Part shown: positions 17,537 through 25,892 of the stretch, one piece after another
Position numbering within the stretch: the first letter of the stretch is position 1
How the letters are laid out: each line of letters opens with the position of its first letter
Assembly: GCA_902826455.1 (NCBI GenBank)
Contig: CADEEV010000001.1
Location: 122,955-186,954 of the forward strand
From: an uncultured Acidobacteriota bacterium
GTDB lineage: Bacteria > Acidobacteriota > Vicinamibacteria > Fen-336
DNA: 64,000 bases
Direction: 5' to 3'
The notes under the pieces: model-generated
What the model saw: the letters and a program-made list of their open reading frames with translations, nothing else
Databases searched by the model: none
Told to the model about the DNA's origin: nothing
Made by a program: the position numbers and the translations under genes

Positions 17537-18577
17537 CTAGGGATAGAGGATGATCTTCGCCGCTTCGCCGGCGCGGAGCAGGTCCATGCCCTTGTCGATC
17601 TCCGCCAGGGGCAGGGTGTGGGTGATGAGGGGCCGCAGGTCGACCTTGCCGGAGCGCAGCAGCGCCTGGCCCTGATACCAGGTCTGCCACATCCGCCGTC
17701 CGTTGATGCCGAGCACCGTCGCGCCCTTGAAGACGATGTCCTCGGCCAGGTCGATCGTCACGGGCTGCGAGGGGATGCCCAGCAGCGACGCGCGGCCACC
17801 CGAGCGCAGCATCTTGAAGGCCTGCCGCACGCCGTCGGGATGTCCGCTCATCTCCAGGACGACGTCGACACCCTTGCCGTCGGTCTCGGCCTTCACGACC
17901 GCGACCGCGTCTTCCTTCGTGGTGTCGATCACGCGATCGGCGCCCATGCGCTTCGCGAGGGCCAGGCGATACGGGCGGATGTCCGTGGCGAACACGCTCC
18001 GCGCGCCGGCGGCGCGCGCCACCGCGACCGCGCAGCAGCCGATCGGGCCGGAGCCCACCACGGCGACGCTCAAGCCCGTGATCTCTCCCGACAGCGTCGT
18101 GTGCACGGCGTTGCCGAAGGGATCCTGGATGGCGGCGACCTCGATCGAGATCGACGGGTCCATGGGATACACGTTCGTCTCGGGGATCGCGACGTATTCG
18201 GCGAAGCAGCCGGGACGATCGACGCCCACGATCGACACGTTCTCGCAGATGTGGGCGTTGCCGGTGCGGCACTGGTAGCAGGTACCGTCCGCGATGTGGC
18301 CCTCGACCGAGACGAACGCGCCGACCTCGGTCTGCGTGACGGCGGCGCCGACCTGCTCGACCTCGCCGCAGAACTCGTGGCCGAAGACGAGCGGGGGCCG
18401 GATGCGGCCCTGGGCCCACTTGTCCCAGGAGACGATGTGGAGGTCGGTGCCGCAGATGCTCGCGGCCTTGACCCGGACGAGCACGTCGCGGGGGCCCAGG
18501 CCCGGGATCGGCACACGGGTCACCGTGCACCCGGGCTCCGGAGCCGGTTTCAGCACGGCCAGCATGGTTCCGGTCAT
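17537..18577 (-). CDS. tdh: L-threonine 3-dehydrogenase-like zinc dehydrogenase
   Basis: A 346-residue medium-chain dehydrogenase. ICGTDLHIVSWDKWAQGRI near the N-terminus, GHEFCGEVE (catalytic zinc ligands C42, H67, E68) and the C-terminal WQTWYQGQALLRSGKVDL are typical of threonine dehydrogenase, which oxidises threonine to 2-amino-3-ketobutyrate with NAD. The Rossmann segment is VAVVGSGPIGCCA. In the structural-zinc loop only three of the usual four cysteines are present (C100, C103, C111), and the first is aspartate 97. The ATG at 18577 has GGAGGG eight bases upstream. No kbl ligase gene is adjacent, so the product may have another fate, or the enzyme may act on another secondary alcohol. 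Confidence 0.82.
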   Translation of the reverse strand: MTGTMLAVLKPAPEPGCTVTRVPIPGLGPRDVLVRVKAASICGTDLHIVSWDKWAQGRIRPPLVFGHEFCGEVEQVGAAVTQTEVGAFVSVEGHIADGTCYQCRTGNAHICENVSIVGVDRPGCFAEYVAIPETNVYPMDPSISIEVAAIQDPFGNAVHTTLSGEITGLSVAVVGSGPIGCCAVAVARAAGARSVFATDIRPYRLALAKRMGADRVIDTTKEDAVAVVKAETDGKGVDVVLEMSGHPDGVRQAFKMLRSGGRASLLGIPSQPVTIDLAEDIVFKGATVLGINGRRMWQTWYQGQALLRSGKVDLRPLITHTLPLAEIDKGMDLLRAGEAAKIILYP

Positions 18578-18625
18578 GTGCGGCTGCCCTCCGGACGCGC
18601 CCCTGAAATGCTTCGAGCGGCGAGA

Positions 18626-18655
18626 GTTATACGGCCGCGGCTCCGGCCGTGTCAA
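18626..18655 (-). promoter_or_regulatory. Sigma-70 promoter of tdh
   Basis: Minus strand TTGACA (18650-18655, perfect) and TATAAC (18626-18631, 5/6) separated by 18 bases, about 49 bases before the tdh ATG. One of the best consensus matches in the window. Confidence 0.65.
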
Positions 18656-18674
18656 CCGCGCGTGCGCGGCACCC

Positions 18675-18704
18675 TCGACGGAACGCCCTGGCGCGCCCTA
18701 TACT
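18675..18704 (+). promoter_or_regulatory. Probable promoter of the VWFA gene
   Basis: TCGACG (18675-18680), an 18-base spacer and TATACT (18699-18704, 5/6 match) lie 18 bases before the ATG of the VWFA-related gene. Confidence 0.45.
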
Positions 18705-18722
18705 GGCGCGCTTTCAAACCCC

Positions 18723-19649
18723 ATGCTCCTCCGATTTCTTCAATTTGCCCTGGCGGCAGCGTTTCTCACAGGCCCGCAGGCCGCGTCAAGGGTGCCGCAG
18801 TTCTCGAGCGGCAGCAACCTCGTCGTGCTCTCCGCGACCGCGGTCGACAAGGGCGGCCGTCCCGTCAGCGGATTGAAGGCGAAGGACTTCCGCATATTCG
18901 AAGACGGGCGACCCCAGCCCATCGCACACTTCGCGCTCGGTCACGAGGCTGCGGCACGGATCCTGCTTCTTGTCGATGCCAGCGGAAGCATGAACGCAGA
19001 ACTGAAGACGGCCAGCTCGAAGATGGTAGCCCTCCAGATCCTGGCGGCCCTGGATCCGGCGGACGAGGCGGCCCTGGCCGGGTTCGACCAGAAGTACTGG
19101 GGCGTCGTGAAGTTCACCACCGACCGCCAGCAGATCACCGACGCCTTCGGCGAGCTCGAGCCCTTCGGCTCCACCGCCCTCCATGACGCCCTCGACCACG
19201 CGGCCCGCGACCTCGCGAGCCACGGCGAGGGCCGCCGAGCCGTGGTGGTGATCACCGACGGCGTCGATACGTCGAGCCAGAAGACGGCCGAGCAGGCGAT
19301 CGCCAGCTCGCAGGCCCTGGACGTGCCGATCTACGCCGTCACGGTGCTCTCGCCCCTCGACGATCCCGAGTCCTCGCTGTTCACCGGCCACCAGAGGCCG
19401 GCAGCGGCCACCACCGGTTCCGCCACCCTCGCGCGCTACGCGGAGCTTTCCGGAGGCGCCGCGTTCCGCGTCAGCGATTTCAAGGGCTTGAAGGAGGCCA
19501 CGACGCAGATCGTGTCCGAGCTCAAGCAGCAGTACCGCCTGGGCTACGAGCAGCCGTCGGGCCCGGCCCGGTTTCGCCGCATCGAGGTCCGCGCCACCCG
19601 CAAGGGGGTGGTCGTCAAGACCCGCAGCGGCTATGTCCCGCAGTCCTGA
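18723..19649 (+). CDS. Secreted VWFA-related protein (acidobacterial type)
   Basis: A 308-residue exported protein. A signal peptide (about 1-22) is followed by the leader domain VVLSATAVDKGGRPVSGLKAKDF and a von Willebrand factor A domain with the metal-dependent adhesion site DASGS (residues 85-89), the GSTALHDAL threonine and the ITDGVD aspartate, so the MIDAS looks functional. It ends with the TRKGVVVKTRSGYVP segment usual in this family. These proteins are numerous in Acidobacteriota, and their binding partners are unknown. The ATG at 18723 is chosen because it directly precedes the signal peptide; the open frame extends much farther upstream, across the promoter. Confidence 0.88.
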   Translation: MLLRFLQFALAAAFLTGPQAASRVPQFSSGSNLVVLSATAVDKGGRPVSGLKAKDFRIFEDGRPQPIAHFALGHEAAARILLLVDASGSMNAELKTASSKMVALQILAALDPADEAALAGFDQKYWGVVKFTTDRQQITDAFGELEPFGSTALHDALDHAARDLASHGEGRRAVVVITDGVDTSSQKTAEQAIASSQALDVPIYAVTVLSPLDDPESSLFTGHQRPAAATTGSATLARYAELSGGAAFRVSDFKGLKEATTQIVSELKQQYRLGYEQPSGPARFRRIEVRATRKGVVVKTRSGYVPQS

Positions 19650-19733
19650 ATTCGTAGGGCGTACCCCGGCGCGAGCTTGTTCGCTGGCTGGGCGGAATCG
19701 ATGCCTTGTCATCGAAGAGACAGGAGGTCGTGA

Positions 19734-20363
19734 GTGAAGGGTTTCATTCTGCCGTGCCTCGTGGCGAGCCTCGCCGTGACGGGTTGCGCCACCAAGAAGT
19801 ACGTCGCGCGTGAAGTCGGCGGCGTCAACCAGAAGGTCGACGCGGTCTCGGTGCAGGTCGAGCAGACCCAGGAGCGCGTGAAGCGCAACGAAGTCCGCAT
19901 CGACGAGGTCAACCAGACGTCGCAGGCCGGCATCGCCGAGGCCAAGGGCTCCGCCCAGCAGGCCCTGGTGAAGGCCACCGACGCCGAGAAGGCCGCGAAG
20001 GGCAAGCTGATCTACACGGTCACCCTGTCGAACGACAAGGTCACGTTCCCCGTGAACCGCGCCGTCGTCAGCGACGAGGCGAAGGCCCTCATCGACGAGG
20101 CGATCGCGCAGCTCAAGGCCGAGAACAAGGGCGTCTTCTTCGAGATCGAGGGCCACACGGACGCCACCGGTCCCGAGGAGTACAACGTGAAGCTCGGCGA
20201 GGACCGCGCCATGGCCGTGCGCAACTACCTCCACGACCAGCATGGCATCGCCCTCAACCGCATCCAGGTGATCTCCTACGGCGAGACCAAGCCGGTCGCC
20301 GACAACAAGACCAAGGACAACCGGGCCCAGAACCGCCGGGTCGTGATCAAGGTCCTCGAGTAG
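19734..20363 (+). CDS. OmpA-family peptidoglycan-binding lipoprotein
   Basis: A 209-residue lipoprotein. The signal LVASLAVTGC gives a lipidated cysteine at residue 18. A coiled coil follows (VNQKVDAVSVQVEQTQERVK and neighbours, about 28-85), then a C-terminal OmpA/MotB domain with FFEIEGHTDATG and NRIQVISYGETKP for binding diaminopimelate of peptidoglycan. It resembles Pal or the coiled-coil lipoproteins that link the outer membrane to the wall, and fits a Gram-negative envelope. The GTG start at 19734 is fixed by the AGGAGG six bases upstream; another GTG four bases earlier is out of frame. A strong hairpin follows the stop. Confidence 0.88.
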   Translation: MKGFILPCLVASLAVTGCATKKYVAREVGGVNQKVDAVSVQVEQTQERVKRNEVRIDEVNQTSQAGIAEAKGSAQQALVKATDAEKAAKGKLIYTVTLSNDKVTFPVNRAVVSDEAKALIDEAIAQLKAENKGVFFEIEGHTDATGPEEYNVKLGEDRAMAVRNYLHDQHGIALNRIQVISYGETKPVADNKTKDNRAQNRRVVIKVLE

Positions 20364-20376
20364 ATTCCCTTCCGAA

Positions 20377-20405
20377 GGGGAGCCCGGGGAATACCCGGGT
20401 TCCCC
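20377..20405 (+). terminator. Strong hairpin after the OmpA-like gene
   Basis: GGGGAGCCCGGG (20377-20388) pairs with CCCGGGTTCCCC (20394-20405) around a GAATA loop: 12 pairs with one G-U. There is no T-tract, so termination would need Rho or the hairpin may serve for RNA stability. A smaller competing hairpin, CCCTT-CCG-AAGGG, overlaps its left arm. Confidence 0.5.
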
Positions 20406-20413
20406 GCGTCGTA
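20388..20413 (+). promoter_or_regulatory. Possible ECF-type promoter before the sigma gene
   Basis: GGAAT (20388-20392) and CGTA (20410-20413) are separated by 17 bases, the layout of many ECF promoters (GGAA/TGAAA ... CGTA/GTC). It lies directly before the ECF sigma gene and would allow autoregulation. It overlaps the hairpin, so the match may be fortuitous. Confidence 0.33.
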
Positions 20414-20418
20414 TCCGC

Positions 20419-21030
20419 GTGGGGCGTGTCACGGAGCTTCTGACGAGCGAAGCCGATCCCGTCGAGCGAGATCTCCTGCGCAAGGCCGCAGGGGGCAACC
20501 TGTTCGCCTTCGAGGAGATCGTCCGCCGGTATCAGAGGCGGGTCTATGGCGTCGCGCTCCGGATCGTGAGGCGACACGACGTGGCGGACGACGTGGCTCA
20601 GGAAGCGTTCATTCGGGCCTGGAAGGCCCTCGACACCTTCGACCTCGAGCGCCCGTTCGGGCCGTGGGCGTGTCGCATCGCCGCGAACCTCGCCGTGAAT
20701 CACGTGCGGTCCCCGCGCGCCCGCGAAGAGGGGCTTCCCGAAGGCCACGCCGAGCAGCCGGCCGTGTCCCAGGATCCCTTGACCGGTGTCCTCGACGCAG
20801 AGGCGCGGGACGTGCTGGCGCGAGCCCTCGAGTCGTTGCCGGGCGAGCAGCGCGCCGTGTTCGTGCTTCGCGTCTACGAGGAGCAGTCCTACAAGGAGAT
20901 CGCCGAGGGCCTCGGCTTGTCGATGGGCACTGTGATGAGCCGCTTGTCGCGAGCCCGGGAGAAGCTGCGTCTCGCCCTGGCGCCGTATCTCGCCACGGGC
21001 GCGCTGCGCGCCGGAGGAGGCGAGCCGTGA
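20419..21030 (+). CDS. ECF RNA polymerase sigma factor
   Basis: A 203-residue sigma-70 family factor of the ECF class. Region 2 spans about residues 25-95 (FEEIVRRYQRRVYGVALRIV, DVADDVAQEAFIRAWKAL), and region 4 about 125-185 (LPGEQRAVFVLRVYEEQSYK, IAEGLGLSMGTVMSRLSRAR) with its helix-turn-helix. The next gene, overlapping by 4 bases, encodes a zinc-binding anti-sigma factor, so the pair forms a classical envelope- or redox-responsive switch. The GTG at 20419 has no ribosome site, and if the ECF-like promoter upstream is real the mRNA would be nearly leaderless. The regulon is not known. Confidence 0.9.
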   Translation: MGRVTELLTSEADPVERDLLRKAAGGNLFAFEEIVRRYQRRVYGVALRIVRRHDVADDVAQEAFIRAWKALDTFDLERPFGPWACRIAANLAVNHVRSPRAREEGLPEGHAEQPAVSQDPLTGVLDAEARDVLARALESLPGEQRAVFVLRVYEEQSYKEIAEGLGLSMGTVMSRLSRAREKLRLALAPYLATGALRAGGGEP

Positions 21031-22142
21031 GCGCCCACGTCGTCGACCGGCTCTCGGAGTACCTGGACGACGAACTGGTTCCGGCGGAGCGTGCCTCGAT
21101 CGAGGCGCACCTCCGGGACTGCCCTGACTGCACGACGCGGCTCGAGGAGCTTGCCGCCGTCGACGATCTCGCGCGCGCCCTTCCGGCCGAGGCTCCGGAC
21201 GGCTACTTCACGGACTTCTCGTCGCGCGTGAGGGCCCGAGTCGAGGCGAAGCCGGCCCAGCGCGCACCGTTCCGGCTCCCGGCGTGGACCCTCGCGGCCG
21301 CCGCGGCCATCGCGCTCGGCGTCACCGTGCCGGCGCTCCTGCGGCGCCAGTCCCTCGAGCCCTCCGCCGTGCCCCATGCCGCGCCGGTTCCCACCCAGCT
21401 CGAGCCGCAGCTCCAGTCGCGGGCGCCTGCCGCGGCGGACGCACCGCCGGCACGGGAAGGCGAGAACCGGGCAGCTTCGACGGCACCCGCGCCCGCTGCT
21501 CAGGATCGGCGCCAGCGCGCCGAAAAGAGCCTGGCGCCGCCTCCGCCGCAGTCACTCGCTCCCCGGGCGCCTGCGGTCCATCAGGAGGAGTACGCCGAGC
21601 CCCACGGTCTGGCGGGAGGCGTCGCGGAGAGCCTCGAGGGCGCCTCGTCGCCCGCGGAGACGGGCCGCGACGGCGAGCGGGACGCCCTCAAGGCCGACAC
21701 CGACGAACAGATGCGCGCGCTCGGCTACGTGTCGATGGAGAAGAAGGCGAAGACCGAGGCTCCGGGGTTCGCCGCGGCGGCTGGAGCCGCGGCCCCGGCT
21801 CCCAAGCGAGCCCTCGAGAGCGCGCGCAAGGACCAGCCGACGGCCGCCCTGGCGCGCACGCGCTTCGGCGAGCTCCTCGACCGGGCCGCGCCCACGGCCG
21901 CCGAGGCCCGTGCCCTGCGCGAAGCGTGGCGCGTCCACGCGAGCCTCGCGTCGGGCGGCGAGGCCGACGAGGCGCGTGTGCGGGTCCTCGAGGTCGGAGC
22001 GCAGGCCTACCGACTGGGCCGTGACGGAGCGGACCTGGCTCTGCTGGAGAAGGACACGGCCGCCTACCTGGCTCGGCCTGATGCGCTCCAGGCGGCCCGG
22101 GCGCGCGCGGCCCTGCAGAGCGTCCGCGGCGACCGGCCTTGA
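21027..22142 (+). CDS. Zinc-finger anti-sigma factor with long extracytoplasmic domain
   Basis: A 371-residue membrane protein. The cytoplasmic N-terminus holds a ZAS-type anti-sigma domain with the zinc ligands H28-x3-C32-x2-C35 (HLRDCPDC). One membrane helix (about 92-112, PAWTLAAAAAIALGVTVPAL) precedes a long Pro/Ala-rich, apparently disordered region and a helical C-terminal part. Around residue 235 it contains DEQMRALGYVSMEKK, reminiscent of the ALGYI tail of the phosphodiesterase at 10.6 kb. It should hold the upstream sigma factor inactive until a signal outside the cytoplasm releases it. The GTG start overlaps the sigma gene stop. Confidence 0.85.
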   Translation: MSAHVVDRLSEYLDDELVPAERASIEAHLRDCPDCTTRLEELAAVDDLARALPAEAPDGYFTDFSSRVRARVEAKPAQRAPFRLPAWTLAAAAAIALGVTVPALLRRQSLEPSAVPHAAPVPTQLEPQLQSRAPAAADAPPAREGENRAASTAPAPAAQDRRQRAEKSLAPPPPQSLAPRAPAVHQEEYAEPHGLAGGVAESLEGASSPAETGRDGERDALKADTDEQMRALGYVSMEKKAKTEAPGFAAAAGAAAPAPKRALESARKDQPTAALARTRFGELLDRAAPTAAEARALREAWRVHASLASGGEADEARVRVLEVGAQAYRLGRDGADLALLEKDTAAYLARPDALQAARARAALQSVRGDRP

Positions 22143-22146
22143 ACGG

Positions 22147-23646
22147 CTAGCGCGTCTCGGGCAGCTCCCGTGCGGCGAGCTTGCTGTGCTTGAAGCCGTA
22201 GAGGAAGTAGAAGACGATCCCGATCACGAGCCAGATCCCGAAGCGCTCCCAGGCCTTCACCGGCAAGCCGGCCATGACGTACAGGCAGGACAGCGCGCCC
22301 AGCGGAGCCACGAACCACACCCACTTCACGCGGAACGGCCGCGGGCGATCGGGCTCCTTGATGCGCAGGGCGAGGACGCCCAGGCAGACGACCAGGAACG
22401 CGAACAGCGTGCCGATGTTCGTGAGGTCGTAGGTCTCGTCGCGGCCCAGCACCGTCGAGGACACGGCCACCACGATACCGGTCAGGATCGTCGTGACGTG
22501 GGGCGTCTGGTACTTCGGGTGGACCTTGCGGAACCACGGCGGCAGCAGTCCGTCGCGGCTCATCGAGAAGAAGATGCGGGGCTGGCCCATCTGGAAGACG
22601 AGCAACACGGCGGTCATGGAGATCGTCGCGCCGAGGGAGATGATCGCCTGGCCCCAGGTGATGCCCGCGATCTCGAAGGCCTTCGCGAGGGGATCGGCGC
22701 CGCTCAGCTGCTTGTACGGCACGAGGCCGGTCGCGACGGCGCCGACGATCACGTAGATGACCGTGCACAGGGCCAGGGAACCCAGGATGCCTATGGGCAT
22801 GGCCTTCTGGGGCTCCTTCGTTTCTTCAGCGGCCGTCGAGACCGCGTCGAAGCCGATGTAGGCGAAGAACACGATGGCGGCGCCCTGGTGGACGCCCTTC
22901 CAGCCGTTGGGGGCGAAGGGGTGCCAGTTGGCCGGGTCGATGTAGAAGACCCCGACGCCCACGAACAGCACCAGCACCGCGAGCTTCAGCACGACCATCG
23001 CGTTGTTGACGTTCGCGCTCTCCTTCACCCCGATCACCAGCAGCCAGGTGATGAGCGCCACGATCGCCATGCCCGGCAGGTTGATCGCGATGTGGTGGCC
23101 GAAGAGCAGCGGCAGCTCGCCCATGCGCTCGGGGTGCGCCGCCGCCACGTCGCGGTAGCTCGTGGCGAGCCAGTAGGGGAAGTGGATGTCGAAGACCCTG
23201 AGGAACGAGCAGAAGTAGTCCGACCAGGCGATCGCCACCGCGGCGTTGCCCACGGCGTATTCGAGGATCAGGTCCCAGCCGATGATCCAGGCCACGAACT
23301 CGCCGAGGGTCGCGTACGAGTAGGTGTAGGCGCTGCCGGCGATGGGGATCATCGAGGTCAGCTCGGCGTAGCAGAGGCCGGCCAGTGCGCACACGCCGCC
23401 GAGCAGCACGAAGGACAGGACCAGGGCGGGGCCGGCGCCGTAGCGCGTCACCGTCCCGTTCGCGGCCACCTCGCCCACGGCCGCGGTGCCGATCGCGGAG
23501 AAGATGCCGGCGCCGATGATCGCGCCGATGCCCAGCATGGTGAGGTCGAAGGACGTCAGCGTCCGCTTGAGGCCGCCGGATTTCTCGGCCGCGTCGAGGG
23601 TGGCCTGGATATCCGCGACGCTCTTGGTCCGGAACAGCGATGCCAT
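22147..23646 (-). CDS. APC-family cationic amino acid permease
   Basis: A 499-residue integral membrane transporter with about 12-13 hydrophobic segments. The first helix carries the APC motif GIGAIIGAGIF, and later segments include IPIAGSAYTYSYATLGEFVA and FFAYIGFDAVSTAAEETKEP, which are characteristic of the CAT/YfnA branch importing cationic or broad-range amino acids by proton symport. The ATG at 23646 is chosen for the GGAGG just upstream rather than an earlier in-frame start. It stands alone, convergent with the anti-sigma gene and divergent from the DAHP synthase gene. Substrate unproven. Confidence 0.9.
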   Translation of the reverse strand: MASLFRTKSVADIQATLDAAEKSGGLKRTLTSFDLTMLGIGAIIGAGIFSAIGTAAVGEVAANGTVTRYGAGPALVLSFVLLGGVCALAGLCYAELTSMIPIAGSAYTYSYATLGEFVAWIIGWDLILEYAVGNAAVAIAWSDYFCSFLRVFDIHFPYWLATSYRDVAAAHPERMGELPLLFGHHIAINLPGMAIVALITWLLVIGVKESANVNNAMVVLKLAVLVLFVGVGVFYIDPANWHPFAPNGWKGVHQGAAIVFFAYIGFDAVSTAAEETKEPQKAMPIGILGSLALCTVIYVIVGAVATGLVPYKQLSGADPLAKAFEIAGITWGQAIISLGATISMTAVLLVFQMGQPRIFFSMSRDGLLPPWFRKVHPKYQTPHVTTILTGIVVAVSSTVLGRDETYDLTNIGTLFAFLVVCLGVLALRIKEPDRPRPFRVKWVWFVAPLGALSCLYVMAGLPVKAWERFGIWLVIGIVFYFLYGFKHSKLAARELPETR

Positions 23647-23714
23647 GCGGCCTCCCTGCTTTGGGTGCGGCATCATAGCGTAGAATCCGCGCTCCAAGGA
23701 CGAGGTGAAGCGCC

Positions 23715-24731
23715 GTGCTGGTGGTGATGCGCAAGGACGCGACGGCGGCCGAGATCCAGGGCGTGATGGCCGCGATCGACGCCCGCGGATACAAGGGGCA
23801 TCCGATTCCGGGCGCGCAGCGCACGGCCATCGGCATCACCGGGAACAAGGGCGCCGTCGAGGCGCCGGCCTTCGAGAGCCTGCCGGGAGTCCTCGAGGTC
23901 ATCCCCGTCAGCCACGCCTACAAGCTCGTGTCGCGCGAGGTGAAGGCCGAGGACTCCGTCGTGTCGATCGGCAGGGACGTCAAGGTCGGCGCGGGCGCCC
24001 TCGTGATCGTGGCCGGCCCGTGCGCGGTCGAGTCCCTCGAGCAGACCCTCACTGTCGCCCGCGCGGTGAAGAAGGCCGGCGCGCACCTGCTGCGGGGCGG
24101 CGCCTTCAAGCCCCGCACCAGCCCGTACTCGTTCCAGGGCCTGGGGGAAGAGGGGCTGAAGATCCTGGCCGCGGCCCGCGAGGAGACGGGCCTGCCCGTC
24201 GTGACCGAGGCCGTCGACATCGAAGGCCTCGACCTCGTCGAGCACTACGCCGACGTGATCCAGATCGGCGCCCGCAACATGCAGAACTTCTCGCTGCTGC
24301 GGCGTGCCGGGCGCGCGAAGAAGCCCGTGGTCCTGAAGCGCGGCATGTCGGCGACCCTCGAGGAGTTCCTGATGTCGGCGGAGTACATCCTCTCCGAGGG
24401 CAACTACGACGTGATCCTGTGCGAGCGCGGCGTGCGCACGTTCTCCGACTTCTCGCGCAACACCCTGGACCTCGCCGTGGTGCCGGCGGTCAAGAAGATC
24501 AGCCACCTGCCGATCTTCGTGGACCCGTCCCACGGCACGGGACGCCGCGACAAGGTGGCGCCGCTCTCGCGCGCCGCCGTGGCCGTGGGCGCCGACGGCC
24601 TGATGGTCGAGGTGCACCACGATCCCGACCGCGCGCTGTCCGACGGACCGCAGTCCATCACCCCCGCGATGTTCGCGGAGCTGGTGGGCGACCTGAGGCA
24701 GATCGCGCCGGTGATCGGCCGCAGCCTGTAG
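23715..24731 (+). CDS. aroF: 3-deoxy-7-phosphoheptulonate (DAHP) synthase, type I-beta
   Basis: A 338-residue enzyme condensing phosphoenolpyruvate and erythrose 4-phosphate, the first step of the shikimate pathway. The N-terminal FLD regulatory domain (MLVVMRKDATAAEI to about 70) is followed by the barrel with VIVAGPCAVES, LLRGGAFKPRTSPYSFQGLG, VVLKRGMSATLEEF and IFVDPSHGTGRRD. Presence of the FLD domain indicates the Thermotoga-like enzyme inhibited by aromatic amino acids. The GTG start gives the standard N-terminus. Chorismate from this pathway also feeds the pabA/pabB genes of the H4MPT locus. Confidence 0.95.
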   Translation: MLVVMRKDATAAEIQGVMAAIDARGYKGHPIPGAQRTAIGITGNKGAVEAPAFESLPGVLEVIPVSHAYKLVSREVKAEDSVVSIGRDVKVGAGALVIVAGPCAVESLEQTLTVARAVKKAGAHLLRGGAFKPRTSPYSFQGLGEEGLKILAAAREETGLPVVTEAVDIEGLDLVEHYADVIQIGARNMQNFSLLRRAGRAKKPVVLKRGMSATLEEFLMSAEYILSEGNYDVILCERGVRTFSDFSRNTLDLAVVPAVKKISHLPIFVDPSHGTGRRDKVAPLSRAAVAVGADGLMVEVHHDPDRALSDGPQSITPAMFAELVGDLRQIAPVIGRSL

Positions 24732-24743
24732 CCGCGGCCGGGC

Positions 24744-25850
24744 TCAGGCTTCCTTGAGCTCGATGACGCCGCGGTCGAGGAGGCGGCCGAAGATCAGGAT
24801 CGCGTCCTCCTCGGCCATCGGGCACAGCTTCAGGATCGACCGCACGTCCCACTGGCCGTTGACCCGCGAGAGCACGAAGCCTTCCTGGGGGTCGAAGTTC
24901 TCCTTCGTGAGGGCCGCGAAGTCCCGGGTCAGGAGCGGGATCTTCTCGAGGGGCACGCGCTTCATCGCCCGCTCGCGATTGCGCGCGTCGGAGACGGCGA
25001 TCAGGCCCTTCTTCGCGTTCTGGTTGAGCCGGTCGAGGAGCAGCACGTCCTCGTAAGCCTTCATGGCCTCGTCGTAGCGGCGCTCCTGGAGGCGCTGGTA
25101 GCCGATGCCGAGCAGCTCCTTGATCGCCCCCACGGGATCCTCGGCGCCGGGCTCGAGGGGCGCGTTCTCCACCGCGATCACGTCCTGGGCGTACAGCCCG
25201 AACAGGAGCGCCGCCGTGTCGAAGTCGGTGCGGTGCATCTCGAGGGCGATCTCCGCGAGGCTCTTGCCGGCCTTGACGAGGGCCAGGGCCTGACGCTCCT
25301 CGGGCTCGTCGGCGCCGGCCTCGTTCCTCACCTTGAACGTCGTGCGCAGCGAGGGGAACGCGTTCTTGATCCGCTCCCATTCGTCGACGCGCCGGATGCC
25401 TTCGAGGATCACGTGCTGAACCGACACGTCGATGTGGAACAGGATGTTGTCGGGGATCTCGTCGTCCTTGAACTCGAAGCGTCCCTCGGGCCACAGGAAC
25501 AGGTCGAAGATCGATTCCTCGGCCTTCTCGCGCAGCGCCTTCTGCAGGTCGTCCTCGGAGAGCAGGCCCTCGCCGACCAGGATCGAGCCGATGAGCCGGC
25601 CCTGGGTCTCCTGGCCGAGCAGCGCCTTGAACAGCTGCTCCTCGGTGATGTAGTGGTGGCTCACGAGGAACTGCCCCAGGGACTCGCGCGGGTCGTTCGA
25701 CCACGACGAGAAGATGGCGCCTTCCCGGAACACGATGCGCTTGCGCACCGAGCGCCGCTCGAGGTGGAGGCTCCCTGCCTTACGGCCCTGGGCGATCCAC
25801 TGCAGGATGTCGGGCAGCGACATCGTGAGGAGATTGCCTGAGAGTCCCAT
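24744..25850 (-). CDS. DUF4388 (PATAN) domain protein
   Basis: A 368-residue cytoplasmic protein. The N-terminal domain begins GLSGNLLTMSLPDILQWIAQ and continues with GSLHLERRSVRKRIVFREGA, the DUF4388/PATAN fold found in regulators of gliding, type IV pili and two-component systems. A middle segment (YITEEQLFKALLGQETQGRL, LLSEDDLQKALREKAEE) resembles the repeated GspE N-terminal-like helices. A TPR-like stretch (GYQRLQERRYDEAMKAYEDV) and a second small domain end the protein. It probably mediates protein-protein contacts in a signalling pathway. No catalytic motif is seen, and no partner gene is adjacent. Confidence 0.8.
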   Translation of the reverse strand: MGLSGNLLTMSLPDILQWIAQGRKAGSLHLERRSVRKRIVFREGAIFSSWSNDPRESLGQFLVSHHYITEEQLFKALLGQETQGRLIGSILVGEGLLSEDDLQKALREKAEESIFDLFLWPEGRFEFKDDEIPDNILFHIDVSVQHVILEGIRRVDEWERIKNAFPSLRTTFKVRNEAGADEPEERQALALVKAGKSLAEIALEMHRTDFDTAALLFGLYAQDVIAVENAPLEPGAEDPVGAIKELLGIGYQRLQERRYDEAMKAYEDVLLLDRLNQNAKKGLIAVSDARNRERAMKRVPLEKIPLLTRDFAALTKENFDPQEGFVLSRVNGQWDVRSILKLCPMAEEDAILIFGRLLDRGVIELKEA

Positions 25851-25892
25851 GCAGTGGTTCGTGGAGGAGGGGTCTGTTCCGGGCAGGAAGCG

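Noticed and set aside
14063-19186. A 1707-codon open frame on the plus strand
   Set aside because: It runs across the phosphatase, the ADOP permease and the opposite-strand tdh gene in shifted frames; its translation is Arg/Pro/Gly-rich low-complexity text with no domain. It is a shadow caused by high GC.
19650-19733. A terminator after the VWFA gene
   Set aside because: The 84-base gap contains only short imperfect GC pairings and no T-tract; nothing convincing could be assigned.
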